From Tenebrio molitor (taxonomy: Eukaryota; Arthropoda; Insecta; Coleoptera; Tenebrionidae): a stretch of 64,000 nucleotides of DNA. The notes under the pieces are model-generated. The model saw only the letters and a list, made by a program, of their open reading frames with translations, was not told the DNA's origin and searched no databases. The position numbers were made by a program, and so were the translations under genes. Position 1 is the first letter of the stretch, and each line of letters opens with the position of its first letter. The DNA lies in NCBI RefSeq assembly GCF_963966145.1, contig NC_091050.1, positions 12,338,001 to 12,402,000 on the forward strand. Reading direction: 5' to 3'. Below, one piece after another: positions 28,601 to 40,912 of this stretch.

Positions 28601-31600
28601 CGAATAATATTAAATTTCAGTCGGGGACAGCCTCTCGATCAGCTTTGACAAGCAAGAGGTTGTTTCCGGTGAAGTGCGACCGGATGGAATGACACTTCCA
28701 GGGGTCCATTGTGCGACCATTCGATAAAATCGAGGTTTATTAATTGCGCTCCTCGACCAGATGTGGGAGAAATGCGACAAATTTTTAATTCAGAGGATTG
28801 TTCGATTCCGCTCACGACGTTAAAATAAAACTGGATAAAATTCCAGAGGCAGCGCCTCGTCCGACTGTTTCTCACCCTCTCAGAGACGTTTAAGTCGATT
28901 TACTACATGGTAGACTAAACTGGGGAAGTATTTCATGTTTTCCGTTCGCGTAAAATTCTTTCGGGAGATAAACTTCTACGTGGATTTTCTGTTAAAGTAC
29001 CGTTTCTTTCCGGTGTACCAATGTTAAACAAGTAATTGAACATTATGTCGTGTCAAGACGATGATATCGGGGACCCAATGAGTTGCAAAATTGTTACAAG
29101 GTTTTTCTCAGCGACCGAGCCACGTAAAAATAAAGTAATCGAGATTCCTTTTTTATACAAGTGTTGGGCACGTTATTTATTCAACCATTGTTATCAAACA
29201 GATTAAAAGATAATAATTGATAAAATTCCTATTACGAAATTTACTGGAAAATTGACGGTTAGTCATCGATTTAAATTTCTCCTCAGTACCGCACTTCCAG
29301 GAATACAATCAATTTTAGTGTTGATAATTATCTGCGAACAGATTTCATTGTCGTAATCTTGTACCAGTGTTTAAATTTCAGCATTATTTAATAGTAATTA
29401 GGTTTTTTTGTTGTTTGCTTGGAATGGTTTTTTAAATTGCACGCTTGGTGATGTGCTGGAAAATATTTTTCTTGTAAAATAAATAAAAGCGTGACGATAG
29501 AAGCCAGGTCAAGACTTTCAAGTATGAGGGAAAAAATGTCTTCCAATTGTTTGTTGAACTGTACTCAGCGTCGTCGTTTAGTCTGCGGTCCAGTTAGGCC
29601 AACAACTTCGTCCTTAAACGATGGAGGCAGCATTCAATTATTTTTCGTTTTATTGGTGTTATTACATTTCGGCGACGTTCGCTCGGGTCCGAAATGTCCG
29701 GGAATTGACTTAATTGGCGGAGTCACGAAATAGGCAAATTTTTAACAGTTATTAACAGCGTAACGTAACGTCAACGGGTGATGGATCGACTGACTCAACC
29801 TTGCGTTTTTTCTGTGTGTTATTTAACTAATGGCATGAAGTACGATCGTCGATTTGTGTATTGCTCAACGCTGGAGAAAAAGCGCAAGGTGGGGCCGCGA
29901 GATCCATCTACACCATGGGAAATCGTCTTGAAACCGAGCTCGACTCCGACTAATGAGTAAACTTTCGAAGAAAATTAAATAATTGCGACACCACAACGAT
30001 TCCGACGTGAGTCACCCCCGCCGGGTCGATATTTCGTCCAGTTTGAACGTCCGCACACACTTTCCCTCCGAAACGGGGGTGACGACGTTTATTGTTTGTA
30101 TCGATGGTTGCACGCCGGGAACGGGCGCACTCGTTGCAAGAGACGTTCGGTTTTTGTCTCGGCGTCATCACACCCTCGGGTCGTGGAGGCAGGACGGCGT
30201 ATTTTCCGTGACGGACGTAGGAGGGTGGCTCTTTGCGATCCGTCACGGTACATTGGGCGTCATCGTGAGGAGGATTCGGTGGCACGTCCACCCGACCCGC
30301 GACTCGTCGAACGAGCGTGTGGGTCGCAAACGGCACGGCATTTTTTGCACGAGCGACCCCCGTTTACGACCGTTCAATAATACTTTCGTGTAAAAAAGCT
30401 GTACTCATCAAAGCGGTGAATAATGTCAACGGACTTGACCAGAGGTCGCAAGGTCAGATCTAATCGCTCCTCATTAAAATTATGTTTGTGGCGGCTTTTT
30501 TTTTCTTTTTTTAATGTGACCGACTGGAAGTGGCGCTTCTAGCGTTGGATTGTCGCGATTCTCCCAAATAAAAATATTATTGGTTTTGTTTGCACGATGA
30601 TAGCGTGTTTGTTTCCGGAAAAGTGACGGTGTACCGTCGAAGGTCATGATTTGAGTACCGTAAATAAATAATTTCTGTGATCATTGCATGATCGGACGTT
30701 ATATTGATGGGCGGTGTTAATTTGTACGAGGCGAAAGAAGCCTGAACAAATCGTGGACTGGAAAAAGGAGAGAAAAAAACGGAAGATTTAGAGCTTCGAC
30801 GTGCGAACGGCGCTAACGAGATCAACTTGGTATTAATTAGATTTAACTGGCAACGATTTTTAATGATGACATCGGTGGCGCACCGTTCGCACCTATCGAA
30901 CGGCAACAACGATTCGGATTTCACATCCGTTGGAAATATCGGGCTATTTTTAGAAACCAACCGCGGATTATCATTGCAGTATCTCACGAGGAGCATATTA
31001 ATGTGTTTACATTTTCTCGATATCTGGCGGAGGAAATTAGGCAGAGGCGCGGATAAAAAAATACGTATTTGGTGTTTGCCGGAAATGACACCAATTCGTT
31101 TTTCGTTGGGTTAAGCGCAGCTGCTCCGAGCTGACAACTTACTCGGCTGCAGTTGTCGCAAGTTTTTCTCGACTAAATCGAGTGGTATGTGTAGGGTCGC
31201 CACACAAAAACCGGTCAATTGGCGGCCATCAAAGTCATGGACGTCAACGAGGACGAGGAGGAAGAGATCAAGTTGGAAATCAACGTGCTCAAGAAATATT
31301 CTAATCATCGCAACATCGCGACCTACTACGGAGCCTTCATTAAAAAGTCGCCACCGGGAAAGGACGATCAGCTGTGGTTGGTGATGGAGTACTGTGGCGC
31401 AGGTAACGACGATTCTCGTAGGGCGAGGGCGATTTAATGATTTTTGGGTGGCACAGGTTCCGTCACGGATTTGGTCAAATCGACGAAAGGTCAGTCGCTG
31501 AAGGAGGAATGGATCGCGTACATTTGCAGAGAGATACTGAGAGGGCTGTCTTATCTGCATTCGAACAAAGTCATCCACAGGGATATCAAGGGACAAAATG

Positions 31601-34600
31601 TTTTATTAACTGACAACGCCGAAGTGAAATTAGGTTGGTCGGTTTTTATCGTGTCGTATTTTTTTTTTATGTTGGGGGTGTTGCAGTCGATTTCGGCGTT
31701 TCGGCTCAACTGGACCGGACGATAGGCCGCCGCAACACGTTCATAGGCACCCCATACTGGATGGCACCGGAAGTGATAGCGTGCGACGAAAATCCGGACG
31801 CCACCTACGACAATCGAAGCGATTTGTGGTCCCTGGGCATAACAGCGCTGGAGATGGCCGAATCGCAGCCGCCCCTGTGCGAGTTGCACCCGATGAGGGC
31901 GCTGTTTTTGATACCGCGAAATCCCCCGCCCAGACTGAAGAGCAAAAAGTGGAACAAGAAGTTTCACGGCTTCATCGAAACAGTATTAGTGAAGGATTAT
32001 CACGATCGGCCGTACACGGAACAGCTGTTGAAACACGCGTTCATCAGGGACCAACCGACCGAGAGACAAGTGCGAATACAACTCAAGGATCATATCGATA
32101 GGTGTAAGAAGAGGAAGCAGGAGAAGGAACGCGACGACTACAGGTGCGTAGGTGGAGGGCGGTCGGAGCTCGAGTCGATTGTGGCGGTGTTGCAGGTATT
32201 CCGGCTCGGAGAACGAGGAAGAGGAGCCTCAGATCGCGGGAGAACCCAGCAGCATCGTGCAGGCTCCGGGCGGCGACACTTTGCGTAGAAATTTTCAGCA
32301 GATCCAAGAGGGACGCACTCTCAGTCAAGTGGTCGAGCCCCCGCCCAGGTATTGAAGTTGCTTTTGTGTCGTTCTCGTTTGATAATTTTGGCGATCGCAG
32401 GAGCGGCAGGAACAAAGATAAAGAAGAAATTCCAGAGCCGGGACCGCCTGCGAGGCCGCCGATTCCACAAATTCCTCAACGGGTCATCGTAGTTCCCGAC
32501 CCGGCGCCCCCACGACGGTAATGTCACGCACGACGGAAAGTTTTTCTAAAAGTAAATTTGCGTCTGTCGCAGACCGCTGCCTCCACCGCCCGACAACAAT
32601 TTCGGACGAGCCCAACAGATCCAGCAGAGGAATTCGCAGTCGCAACACATTTTCAAGCCGATGGTACGAACTGTAACCTAAACTGACACGAAAGACAACT
32701 GTTGTACTGATGTCACTAATATCTCAATTTAATTCTACTGATGATGCATGGGGAGAAAGTTGGAAAAAATTGAATCGAATCGGTGGCGTTGCGACGTCAC
32801 CAGTAACTCCGACTGTCTAACTTTTCCCAAATGAACGTGTCAGAAATGTTTCTCGAATCTTTATTTTGTAAATAACTTTCATCTGTCAATTATGTTAATC
32901 TGATTATAGTTAATTGTCACGCTTTTTAATTGTTATATTTTTGGTAGCACTGCTTCAATCTAATTTTGGCTCTTCTGTTTATTTCATGTCCATATTTCAC
33001 CTCTCACTACAGGGTCCTGCACGTAAGCCTGAGGTAGGTCTTCACTCGTCATTTATTTTTTAAACAATAGTAACTCTTGTGTTCGTTTTGATGTTTTGTC
33101 ACATCATGCTCTGGCATAACATAAAGACTCTACTTAACAGCAGCGCGTGTTTTGACCGTGATTTCGCTTGTCACGCGCTATAACGATTTCTGTGTTAGGA
33201 ACTGGACGCTCTGGCAGCTCACCTGAACGAACTCGGCGTTCAGCAGACGTCACAGCCCGAAGCGCCCCCTAGGAACAACAGAAACAACAAGCAATCCCAG
33301 TCCGCCGTCAACAACAACGTTTCGACGCCAGGTTCCACCAGCAATCACACGCCGAATTCGGGTAATCAAGCGGTCGGCGGTAACATTTTGGACGCGTCGG
33401 TCGACAGCGAGACCGATTCGGAACCGGAAGACAACGGAAGGGCCCGAAATGACGGTACCTTATTGGCTAGTGATCCCCCCAAGCCCCTGTGAGTATTTGT
33501 CTGTTGTGGGGATGGAGTGCGACTAGTTTTACTAACGTCCGTTTTCTGCTAACCCGTTTTATTTTTGATTTTTCCTGTTTGTTTTGGTTAGTCCCGAATT
33601 TTCTTACAGAGCTGGTTTAGGAGTTGTGCCTGAAACTACGGCGGGCGTGTCTAGTCCCGGCGCCACCGGTTCCGGGTCGAGTTCGGGGAGCGCCCCGAAC
33701 AGACCTCTGCCCCCCACGCCCGACGACGACGAGTCCCAAGGTGACAAGACGTTGGTCCTGCGCAGGGTAAGTCGCGTTGCTTGACGTTACATGTTACATG
33801 TCAGAAAAAGTTGACAGTCTGCGGTCTACTTCACACCACTAGTGGCAGACTACGATTGTAAAAAGCACTTTGTAAAACGATGAGAATTAGATAATGAGTC
33901 GAGGAAAAGGTTGCAGAGGGCGCTAGTCGTGTTGTGGGGGTGGACCACGGAGCTGGTGTCGGTGTGTTATTTTTTGTTATTGTGTTAAAAATATGACAGC
34001 AGTCTGCAGCCAGTCTAGTAAAGAGCACGACCACTAACGTGGAAGATATCGACGAAGCCACGTTATTGAAAGAATGGGACTTTGAAAAATTCTTTCCTTC
34101 CTCGCAATTCGCTAAAAGCGCGGCGCAAGCAAATTCCAGCGTCGCCGTCGGCAAACAAGCGGCGAAAGACAAAAAGGGTCCGACCCACCGGAGAATGGAT
34201 AGCGATTCTAAAATCAGTAATCCCTTCTTCCGCGGCTTCCGCCGCGAAAACTCCGACTTTTTCCCGTTGAGTTCGCGTCATTCGGCCGTTTTCGGCGACA
34301 AAAACGTGCGTTCGAGTGGCATATTCAACAACAGACGCAGTTCGGAAGCCGGTCTGAACAAGAAAACGAACGGCGAACCGGTGCTGATGGACTACATCAA
34401 GCGCACCGAATCGCCAAAGAACAACAACCCCAACAAAGATTACGGCGTCATCAACAGCGTCAAAGATAACGGCAGCATAGGGGTGTTGAGGGTCGACGGT
34501 AATTTCGTGAAGCCTCGCAGAGAGAAGACCGAATCTGACATCGTTTTGAGGAATTCCGACGCCAGAAGGAGCGTCAGGGAGAGTTTAGAGGCGCGCAGGC

Positions 34601-37600
34601 GGGAAGTCGAAGCGCAATTCGCCAAAGAAGTGGAGAATATAAGGAAGAGAAACTCGAGGCCTATAGAAATTAGTTCTATCTCATTGTCGACCCCTACTAA
34701 TTCTATTGATGGCGAAGAATATTTGTACATACAGGTAAATTAAAGTTCTTTTGGTTTTTCACTTGTTTCGGGTGCTTTTTGTTTCATTGTGTACACTTTA
34801 ACAAGATAGATTAACAATGATAAACGCAATTCTTTTGGTTTGCTGAATACTGATTTTCTTTTTTGATTCTTATTTATTGTACGGACGTGTCAGTTCTTTC
34901 CCCCGTCAGAAACGTATCAAAACAACATTCGTCACTGTTTGTCGGAAAGAACTGATCAACTCCAAGCCACATACGACGTAGTACCACCTTCTAGCCCTCT
35001 TTGTAAGACATAGACGTGACGTACTTAGCATAGGAGTAATCTTAAACGAAGACGATGTAAATTTGAGGCACCTTATTGTACTTTGTATAAACCTGTTGTA
35101 TGTAGTTTCTCGTCACTGTTGTAGAGCTAAGCTAAATCTGGAAAGGGGTTAGATCGGTATTGAAATTTCATGCTTCGACTCCGTAGGTTAGCATGAATAT
35201 TAAGTTGTGTAAGAGGAGCCAAGTCAGTATTCAGATGCGCTTCGTTAACCTTAATCTCAAGCTTTAATAAAACAAAAAACAAATTGTCAAGAACTGCATG
35301 GTGTTTTATTTACAATTAATGATTAATTCGTTTTGTTCTACTCTTTGTTGTCTAACAATGTGTGAAAATTCCGCTTCAACTAACCACGTGACCGAACTAA
35401 TACCGCCATCTACCACGAAGAAACCGTTCGTCATGAAGTTCTATTTTTTTATAGAATGGAGAAAAACTCGATTGGGTATTAACCCTACCCCACTACAGCA
35501 TGATCAGAATCGTGCGATTAGCATGAAGATTTCAAACATGACTGGCTGCAACTGTTGCCATCTTAGTGTCTTGAGTACTGTTTTTATAGCTGTGTGTGCG
35601 TGTGGGTGTGATTTTTTTAAGTCCGTGTTCCTTATGTGTTCATGTATTTTCACGTGTACTTCACCTGTAGATTAGCATAGAAGACACTTAGTTCAAATGT
35701 TGTCCGAAGTTGAGACGTCTCGATTTTGTTGAAATGTGTTGTTTTTTAGAATGGTAGAAGTAGCGACCACTCACGTCAAAGCAACGTGTTACCCGATCTA
35801 CTTAGTCAGGCCAGCGGTAGTCCCGGTACGCCTTCGGCTAGAGATAAGTCTCAGAGCGAAGAGGTAAATTATTTTTCTGTTTTATGTGGTTAGTGTGTGC
35901 ATTAAAAAAATCCAACGCTACTGTGTCAATAACAAGTTTTGGACCGGAGACGGGACTCCTTCTGCGATTGGCCGCCGAAGGGGGCTCGTTTTTTTGCTTT
36001 AAACCAGCTGCACCACGCCCATTTAATTGTAACCCGTGCCCATAACCCAAAACTTGAAAGTTGTAAATGTCAAACGAAAGTTTTTCAAAATTAGAACGAC
36101 GAAAAGTCAAGGATTTTAATAAATCGAATCGAAGTGAAGCTTACGCAAGGATGTATCGATTAAAATCATGTTTTATTTAAAATTTATTAGTGGCAAGTGG
36201 CAGTGTTGACGTGAGCGAGTTCGATTTTGCAACAAAGTGGCGCTAGTATCGAATTTTTCAACAAAATTACAAAGTTTATATTTTTCGTTTAATTTAATGA
36301 AACAAGGATAGTTTATAGGAGTAAAGATTAACCAGTCGTAAGTTTTAATCAAGAATGAGAATCTTATAAAATCATTACATACTATTATTAGGAAGTGGTA
36401 TTGGAAAAAGTGAGGTTATGGAGGACGAGCAACGAATAAAGAAAGTATAAATAAAAATCAAATGTGTTCCAGAGCTTGTATAACAACAATTTATAAAAAT
36501 AGCCAAATGTAGCTAAAGATTTATTCGCAATTTGCGCCAAATTTCAAAGCCACTTGAAGCAGAAATATTCTGGAATGGTTTTTTTTTTTTTTTTAATATG
36601 ATAAATGATAAAAATAGCGTTAGTGATTAAATACATAGTGTCGAGAAAGTTTGCTCGTTCCGTTTAAAGAGTGCACCTTGTGCCAGCTTCACACTTCAGA
36701 TATCCCAAAAGTCAAATTTGCACAGGATGTTTGCTCTGGATGGACTTTATAATTCAGGACGTGGAATTTCCCTCGATGAGTAAGTTCGCGAAGTGATTTA
36801 AACTCGCAGCGAGTTCGTGGAGAGTTTTCCTTGCAAAGTCTTGAATTATACAATCGTCCCGACTGCTGTGCACAAGATATAATGAATAATTTGTTTTGTT
36901 TGTTATTATTTGATGATGTGAAATAGGTGTTCGTCACTAATTTTAATGTCTTTCTCTTTGGTTTTTGCCTAACTGAGTGACGTCCGTAACAACATAAGTG
37001 TAACTGTAAGTATGCACCTATTGTTTGTTGTCGTTAATATCGTAGTGTGACATGTAGTTTGCTCATTTCACCGCCATAATCATCTCTTTATTTATTTTAT
37101 TTTTTTTATTATCGTTTTTATTTGTGTTTTATTTTTTGGGTTTTGGAAACTAACGGGAAAGACTAATTAATTTTTTTGTCCTGATCATTGTACGTTTAAT
37201 TCGTAACACTAACCTTTTTGTTGTTGTTGCGTTGTTAACGCTTTTGCTTTGTTTATTATTTTGCGTCCCCGATGACTCACCGATAAATACGAAATTTCGT
37301 CAGTTTTGAACTTTTGCCCGACTGATTATTTTAAGCTTCATGATGTTGTCTCATTGCTCTCGTTCTCTTGTCTGTCGCAGTGGTTGTTTTTGCGTTGTTG
37401 AGATTTCGTCCCGCGTCAAAAGCACCCACTCGCGGGGTTCCCAGACGTTTTGTCACACTTTTTGACAATCGACATCGATGGTAAGTGCATGCCGTGGGAA
37501 CCTTGCCTGTTGCATCCGTATTTCTCTTTAAACATTAACCGATTTCATGGAGCCGCATCGAAATTAAAACAGTTTGATGAATGGTAGTACCTAACCTAGT

Positions 37601-39414
37601 CTCAAGGTCGCGAGCGACACTTTTCACTGAAGTACTTTCTTTTTCAGTACCGTCAGGCCATGAGTCCTCACGTTACCCCATCCCCAAACAAATTATCGAC
37701 ACCCCTTAACGTAAACGCTCTTGCCTTGCAACAGAAACAGCGCTCGTTCCTCACGTTCGGCTTCGGTGCCGGTTCGGCGCAGAGCAGGAGGGAGTCGCAC
37801 GTGAACGTGAACGTGACTCCCACATCACATGACATCTCTTCGGACACCCCCGAGATTAGGAAGTACAAGAAGCGGTTCAACAGCGAGATTCTATGCGCGG
37901 CTCTGTGGGGTCAGTTTTGGTCAGATTTCGTGGGCGAACGTTATTTGGGGAGTTGCAGGTGTTAATCTTTTGATCGGTACCGAACACGGGCTGATGTTGT
38001 TGGACAGGAGCGGTCAAGGGAAGGTGTACCAGTTGATATCGAGAAGACGTTTCCAACAGATGGAGGTGTTAGAAGGACAGAATATCCTCGTCACGATTTC
38101 CGGCAAGAAAAATCGTGTGCGCGTCTACTATCTCAGTTGGTTGAAGAGCAAGATTCTCAGAACGGATGGCGTCAGCGATGTGAGTTTTCTACCGGGAGGA
38201 ATCGGCGTGTTTCTAAATCGAACCGAAATCTCTTGCAGCAAGTGGAGAGGAGGAACGGTTGGATCAACGTTGGAGACCTCCAAGGTGCTGTCCATTTCAA
38301 GATAGTCAAGTACGAAAGGATCAAATTTCTGGTGATAGCGTTGAAAGACAGTATTGAAATTTACGCGTGGGCACCCAAACCCTACCACAAGTTCATGGCT
38401 TTTAAGTCGTTCTGCGAACTGACTTACAGGCCCCTTTTGGTTGACTTGACGGTAGAGGAGGGCACGAGACTTAAAGTGATATACGGCAGTGCTGACGGGT
38501 TTCACGCTGTCGATCTGGATTCGGCCAGTGTCTACGATATATACTTACCTAAGCACGTAAGTCTTCAATTAATCGTCTTCCAGAACTTGCAACAATTAAA
38601 CAAAAAAACGTGATGCCTTGAGGTGCATTTTTTTAATTTGGAAATTCTGGTAATTTTTTTGACACTTGGGACTTTAAGTTCTGGATTGGTACACATGACT
38701 GTCAGTCTGTGACGTGAGATTGGCTCTACTCAAATTCAAACAATCAAAATAGACGTTTTTGATTTTCGCGTAGATAATTAACGTACGTAGATTGTTGCTA
38801 ATTGTTTGTAAACATCAGTTTAATGTATGTGTACACATGATTTAGATACTCGTGTCAAACTAAATGGATTCGGTACCTCTTTTTCGTTATCGGGCCACGT
38901 TCAGGAACTCTGTTATATGATTTTAATTAATTGTTGCGTTTTTATTGGCAGACAGATTTAGGATGTTTGTTTTGCAGACGCAAGGCGCCATAACTCCTCA
39001 CTGTATAGTCACTTTACCTAACAGTAATGGGATGCAGCTGCTGCTTTGTTACGATAATGAAGGAGTGTATGTCAACACGTACGGGCGAGTGTCTAAAAAC
39101 ATGTTGCTACAGGTATTTGGTCACCGTTTGATGACGTGTTCTTGAAATTAAGTTTTTTTTTCTAGTGGGGCGAGATGCCCACGTCGGTGGCGTACATCGG
39201 AACAGGCCAGATAATGGGTTGGGGCAATAAGGCGATCGAGATCCGTTCAGTCGAGTCGGGCCATCTGGACGGCGTGTTCATGCACAAGAAGGCTCAACGT
39301 TTGAAGTTTTTGTGCGAACGTAACGACAAAGTATTCTTTTCGAGCGCCAAAAGCGGTTCCAGTTGCCAGATCTATTTCATGACCTTGAACAAGCCCGGCA
39401 TGGCCAACTGGTAG
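25672..39414 (+). CDS. msn: Misshapen / MAP4K4-type Ste20 kinase, complete, 18 coding exons
   Basis: Coding exons: 25672-25737, 25916-25981, 31195-31402, 31457-31633, 31687-32143, 32196-32348, 32401-32517, 32573-32663, 33013-33033, 33199-33488, 33592-33766, 34003-34734, 35750-35863, 37648-37909, 37959-38179, 38239-38556, 38978-39112, 39166-39414. Their sum is 3852 nt in one unbroken frame (1283 residues plus stop), with GT/AG at every join. Misshapen is a GCK-IV kinase upstream of JNK and Hippo outputs; in flies it acts in dorsal closure, photoreceptor targeting (with Dock/Nck) and gut stem cells. Here an N-terminal kinase domain is followed by a proline-rich and acidic linker with PxxP sites (for example RPLPPTPD) and a C-terminal CNH domain. 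Several introns are only 49-55 bp; the second is 5.2 kb. The exon at 34003 could start at 34000. No long coiled coil, as found in vertebrate MAP4K4, is encoded by these exons. Confidence 0.93.
25916..32143 (+). other. msn: msn kinase-domain exons (residues ~23-325)
   Basis: All catalytic landmarks are present in order. The glycine loop GNGTYGQV is at residues 35-42, the ATP-binding lysine in AAIK at 57, HRD at 154-156 followed by IKGQN, DFG at 174-176 and the activation-segment end TPYWMAPE at 194-201. The tail QVRIQLKDHIDR closes the domain as in other GCK-IV kinases. No catalytic residue is missing, so an active kinase is expected. The domain is split over five exons, the glycine loop and the catalytic lysine lying on either side of the 5.2-kb intron. 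Confidence 0.95.
25982..31194 (+). other. Large msn intron (5.2 kb)
   Basis: The intron lies between a donor at GGTAGG and an acceptor at GTGTAG. CpG-rich patches near 26.1-26.4 and 30.0-30.4 kb give open frames on both strands without domains. I see no transposon end pairs or nested gene. Long first introns of signalling genes often hold enhancers, but I cannot point to one. Confidence 0.6.
33013..33033 (+). CDS. msn: 21-nt microexon of msn (GPARKPE)
   Basis: It is flanked by a good acceptor (CTCTCACTACAG) and donor (GAG|GTAGGT). It is exactly seven codons, so it can be included or skipped without breaking the frame. Its codons link FKPM of the previous exon to ELDALAAHL of the next. An alternative internal donor (CAC|GTAAGC) would give 10 nt and shift the frame. 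Confidence 0.7.
34894..35013 (+). CDS. msn: Candidate alternative last exon of msn
   Basis: An acceptor at 34892-34893 (GTGTCAG) opens a 39-codon frame that ends in TAG at 35011-35013. It joins in phase with the preceding exon (ending EEYLYIQ at 34734). It reads FFPPSETYQNN and ends PPSSPLCKT. A consensus AATAAA follows at 35266-35271 with GT-rich sequence just after it. Use of this exon would give a protein with kinase and linker but no CNH domain. The fit of phase, acceptor, open frame and polyadenylation signal supports it; no known homologue is recalled. Confidence 0.5.
   Translation, partial: FFPPSETYQNNIRHCLSERTDQLQATYDVVPPSSPLCKT
35266..35271 (+). terminator. Polyadenylation signal inside the msn gene
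   Basis: AATAAA lies 253 bp after the stop of the candidate short-isoform exon. It is followed by a T/G-rich stretch (GGTGTTTTATTT) suited to cleavage-factor binding. Confidence 0.45.
37381..37480 (+). other. msn: Candidate cassette, poison or alternative first exon of msn
   Basis: A strong acceptor (CGTTCTCTTGTCTGTCGCAG, ending 37380) and a strong donor (GATG|GTAAGT at 37481) bound exactly 100 nt. Spliced after the exon ending at 35863 it would stop after six codons (WLFLRC). Its last three bases are ATG, which joins in phase to the next exon (TAC CGT CAG), so it could instead supply the start codon of a CNH-only transcript. Neither use is proven. Confidence 0.35.
37648..39414 (+). other. 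msn: msn C-terminal CNH-domain exons
   Basis: From RFNSEILCAALWG through GVNLLIGTEHGL, WAPKPYHKFMAFKSF, PLLVDLTVEEG and VYDIYLP to GHLDGVFMHKKAQRLKFLCERNDK this follows the citron-homology domain of MAP4K4/TNIK/MINK closely. It is a beta-propeller that binds small GTPases (Rap2 for the vertebrate relatives). Five exons carry it, with introns of 49-59 bp in three places. The protein ends GMANW, close to the family's usual end. Confidence 0.93.
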
Positions 39415-40450
39415 TAACCTCAAGTTTTTTAACAGTTTAATATCAAGTGTAATTATTTAAATAGTTCGTTTGTGATCAGTGAAACGGAAACGAGAGGGGG
39501 GAGAGAGGATTAATAAAAAAAAAGTACGGGAGAGTAAGGAGACGGGCAAATAGTACAATGTAATTAGATCAAATTGATCCTAACTAAATGGGACAGGGAT
39601 GGCGCTAAAAGTCACGACCATCCGATTCGTGAAGCATAAAAAGTATTTGTATGAGGTTTATAATAAGCGGTGTCGTGGATTTTTGCAATAGTTCCTCCTT
39701 CTTTAGTTTTTTTTTACGTGGTAACAATAACGATAAAGTACAATTTCAAATAAATTTTGATCAGCAATAATTGTTTTAAAAGGAAAAGAATCAAAGCGGA
39801 ACTATTCAAAAATCGCATCAAGATGAAGTAGTATTGGTGCCAAGAGGATGTTAGTGAACTGATAAATGCTCACTAAAAACTAGATAAGTCCAATTATTAT
39901 AAAGATACATTTAGCTTAATGTGACTAAAGTTCGACAATTTGAAGATTTGACGAATTTCGGTCACTTTTTTTTGTACATACTTCATTATTTCTGATGCCT
40001 AGTGCACACATAGAAACCGTTGTACCGTCTTTGTTTTTGGTTTAATTTTTTGTTTGAGATTTTTTCCATCGATTGCATGATTGCGGAACGTACGATTTTA
40101 TACTAAAGTTGGATTAGTAAAAAGTGGTTCTTTTTTTTGGGTGCAATGAAGACTGTATGTTAACAATAATTTATATATGACCAATGATCTGGAGGTCTCC
40201 TCTTAGCCAGTCGTTCTTTTTATCATATATTTTGTTTTGTGGCCTACTTGTATGTTATCTTGCTTTTCTGCTCTTTTTATAATAATTTTCCCAAAGAATT
40301 GGTAAGTGTGATTTTTTTTATTATAAAGTTAACAATTTCTATATAAATATCATTTTTATTATTAATATAATTCCAAACAGTAACGTTATAATATTCTGTA
40401 TTATATTATAACGCAGTGTTTTATTCGACCTGACATTGCCACAAAAATAT
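39415..40450 (+). other. msn 3' UTR and tail-to-tail gap with mRpS25
   Basis: AT-rich, non-coding. Candidate polyadenylation signals AATAAA occur at 39512-39517 and 39749-39754. A small perfect inverted repeat (CGTTATAATAT with ATATTATAACG) lies near 40382-40413. The end of the msn transcript is not fixed. Confidence 0.45.
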
Positions 40451-40875
40451 CCCGATTAGTCCGCCAATTTTCCCTTTCCAATGGTCGTTCCAACGTGAAT
40501 ATTATGTCTACAAATTTTTTACAGGACAGAATGATCTAGTTTTTCAAAGTTGTGTAACCAATTTTTTGGCTCCTAACTGTAAAACACCTTTACCCTTCAG
40601 TTTAGGTTCATCAGTACATCAGGTAGCTACGATTTACTGACGGACATTTGTTATTTCATAAGAATCTGCATAACTCCAGTTTCGGTCAGCAAAAAAGTGT
40701 AATACAAATATCATAGGGTAAGTATAGCGCTCCAACTAAACCTAGTTTTCGCAATGTAAAATACGCCTACCTTACTCTAACTATTCCATTTGCAAAATGA
40801 GGTTCATATTTACTCAATTAGAATCATTGCAAAAAGTGTAACAATAATCTACCAAACAATGGACCTTAATAGTTA

Positions 40876-40881
40876 TTTATT
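40876..40881 (-). terminator. mRpS25 polyadenylation signal
   Basis: AATAAA on the minus strand, 32 bp past the stop codon of mRpS25. Confidence 0.65.
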
Positions 40882-40912
40882 GAGTTACATATTAACTAAT
40901 GAATATGTTAGA

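Noticed and set aside
29983..30393. 136-codon frame in the large msn intron
   Set aside because: Overlaps a 128-codon minus-strand frame in CpG-rich DNA; no domain or splice sites in phase with msn.
31111..32527. Long minus-strand frames across the msn kinase exons
   Set aside because: They are antisense shadows of well-supported kinase exons.
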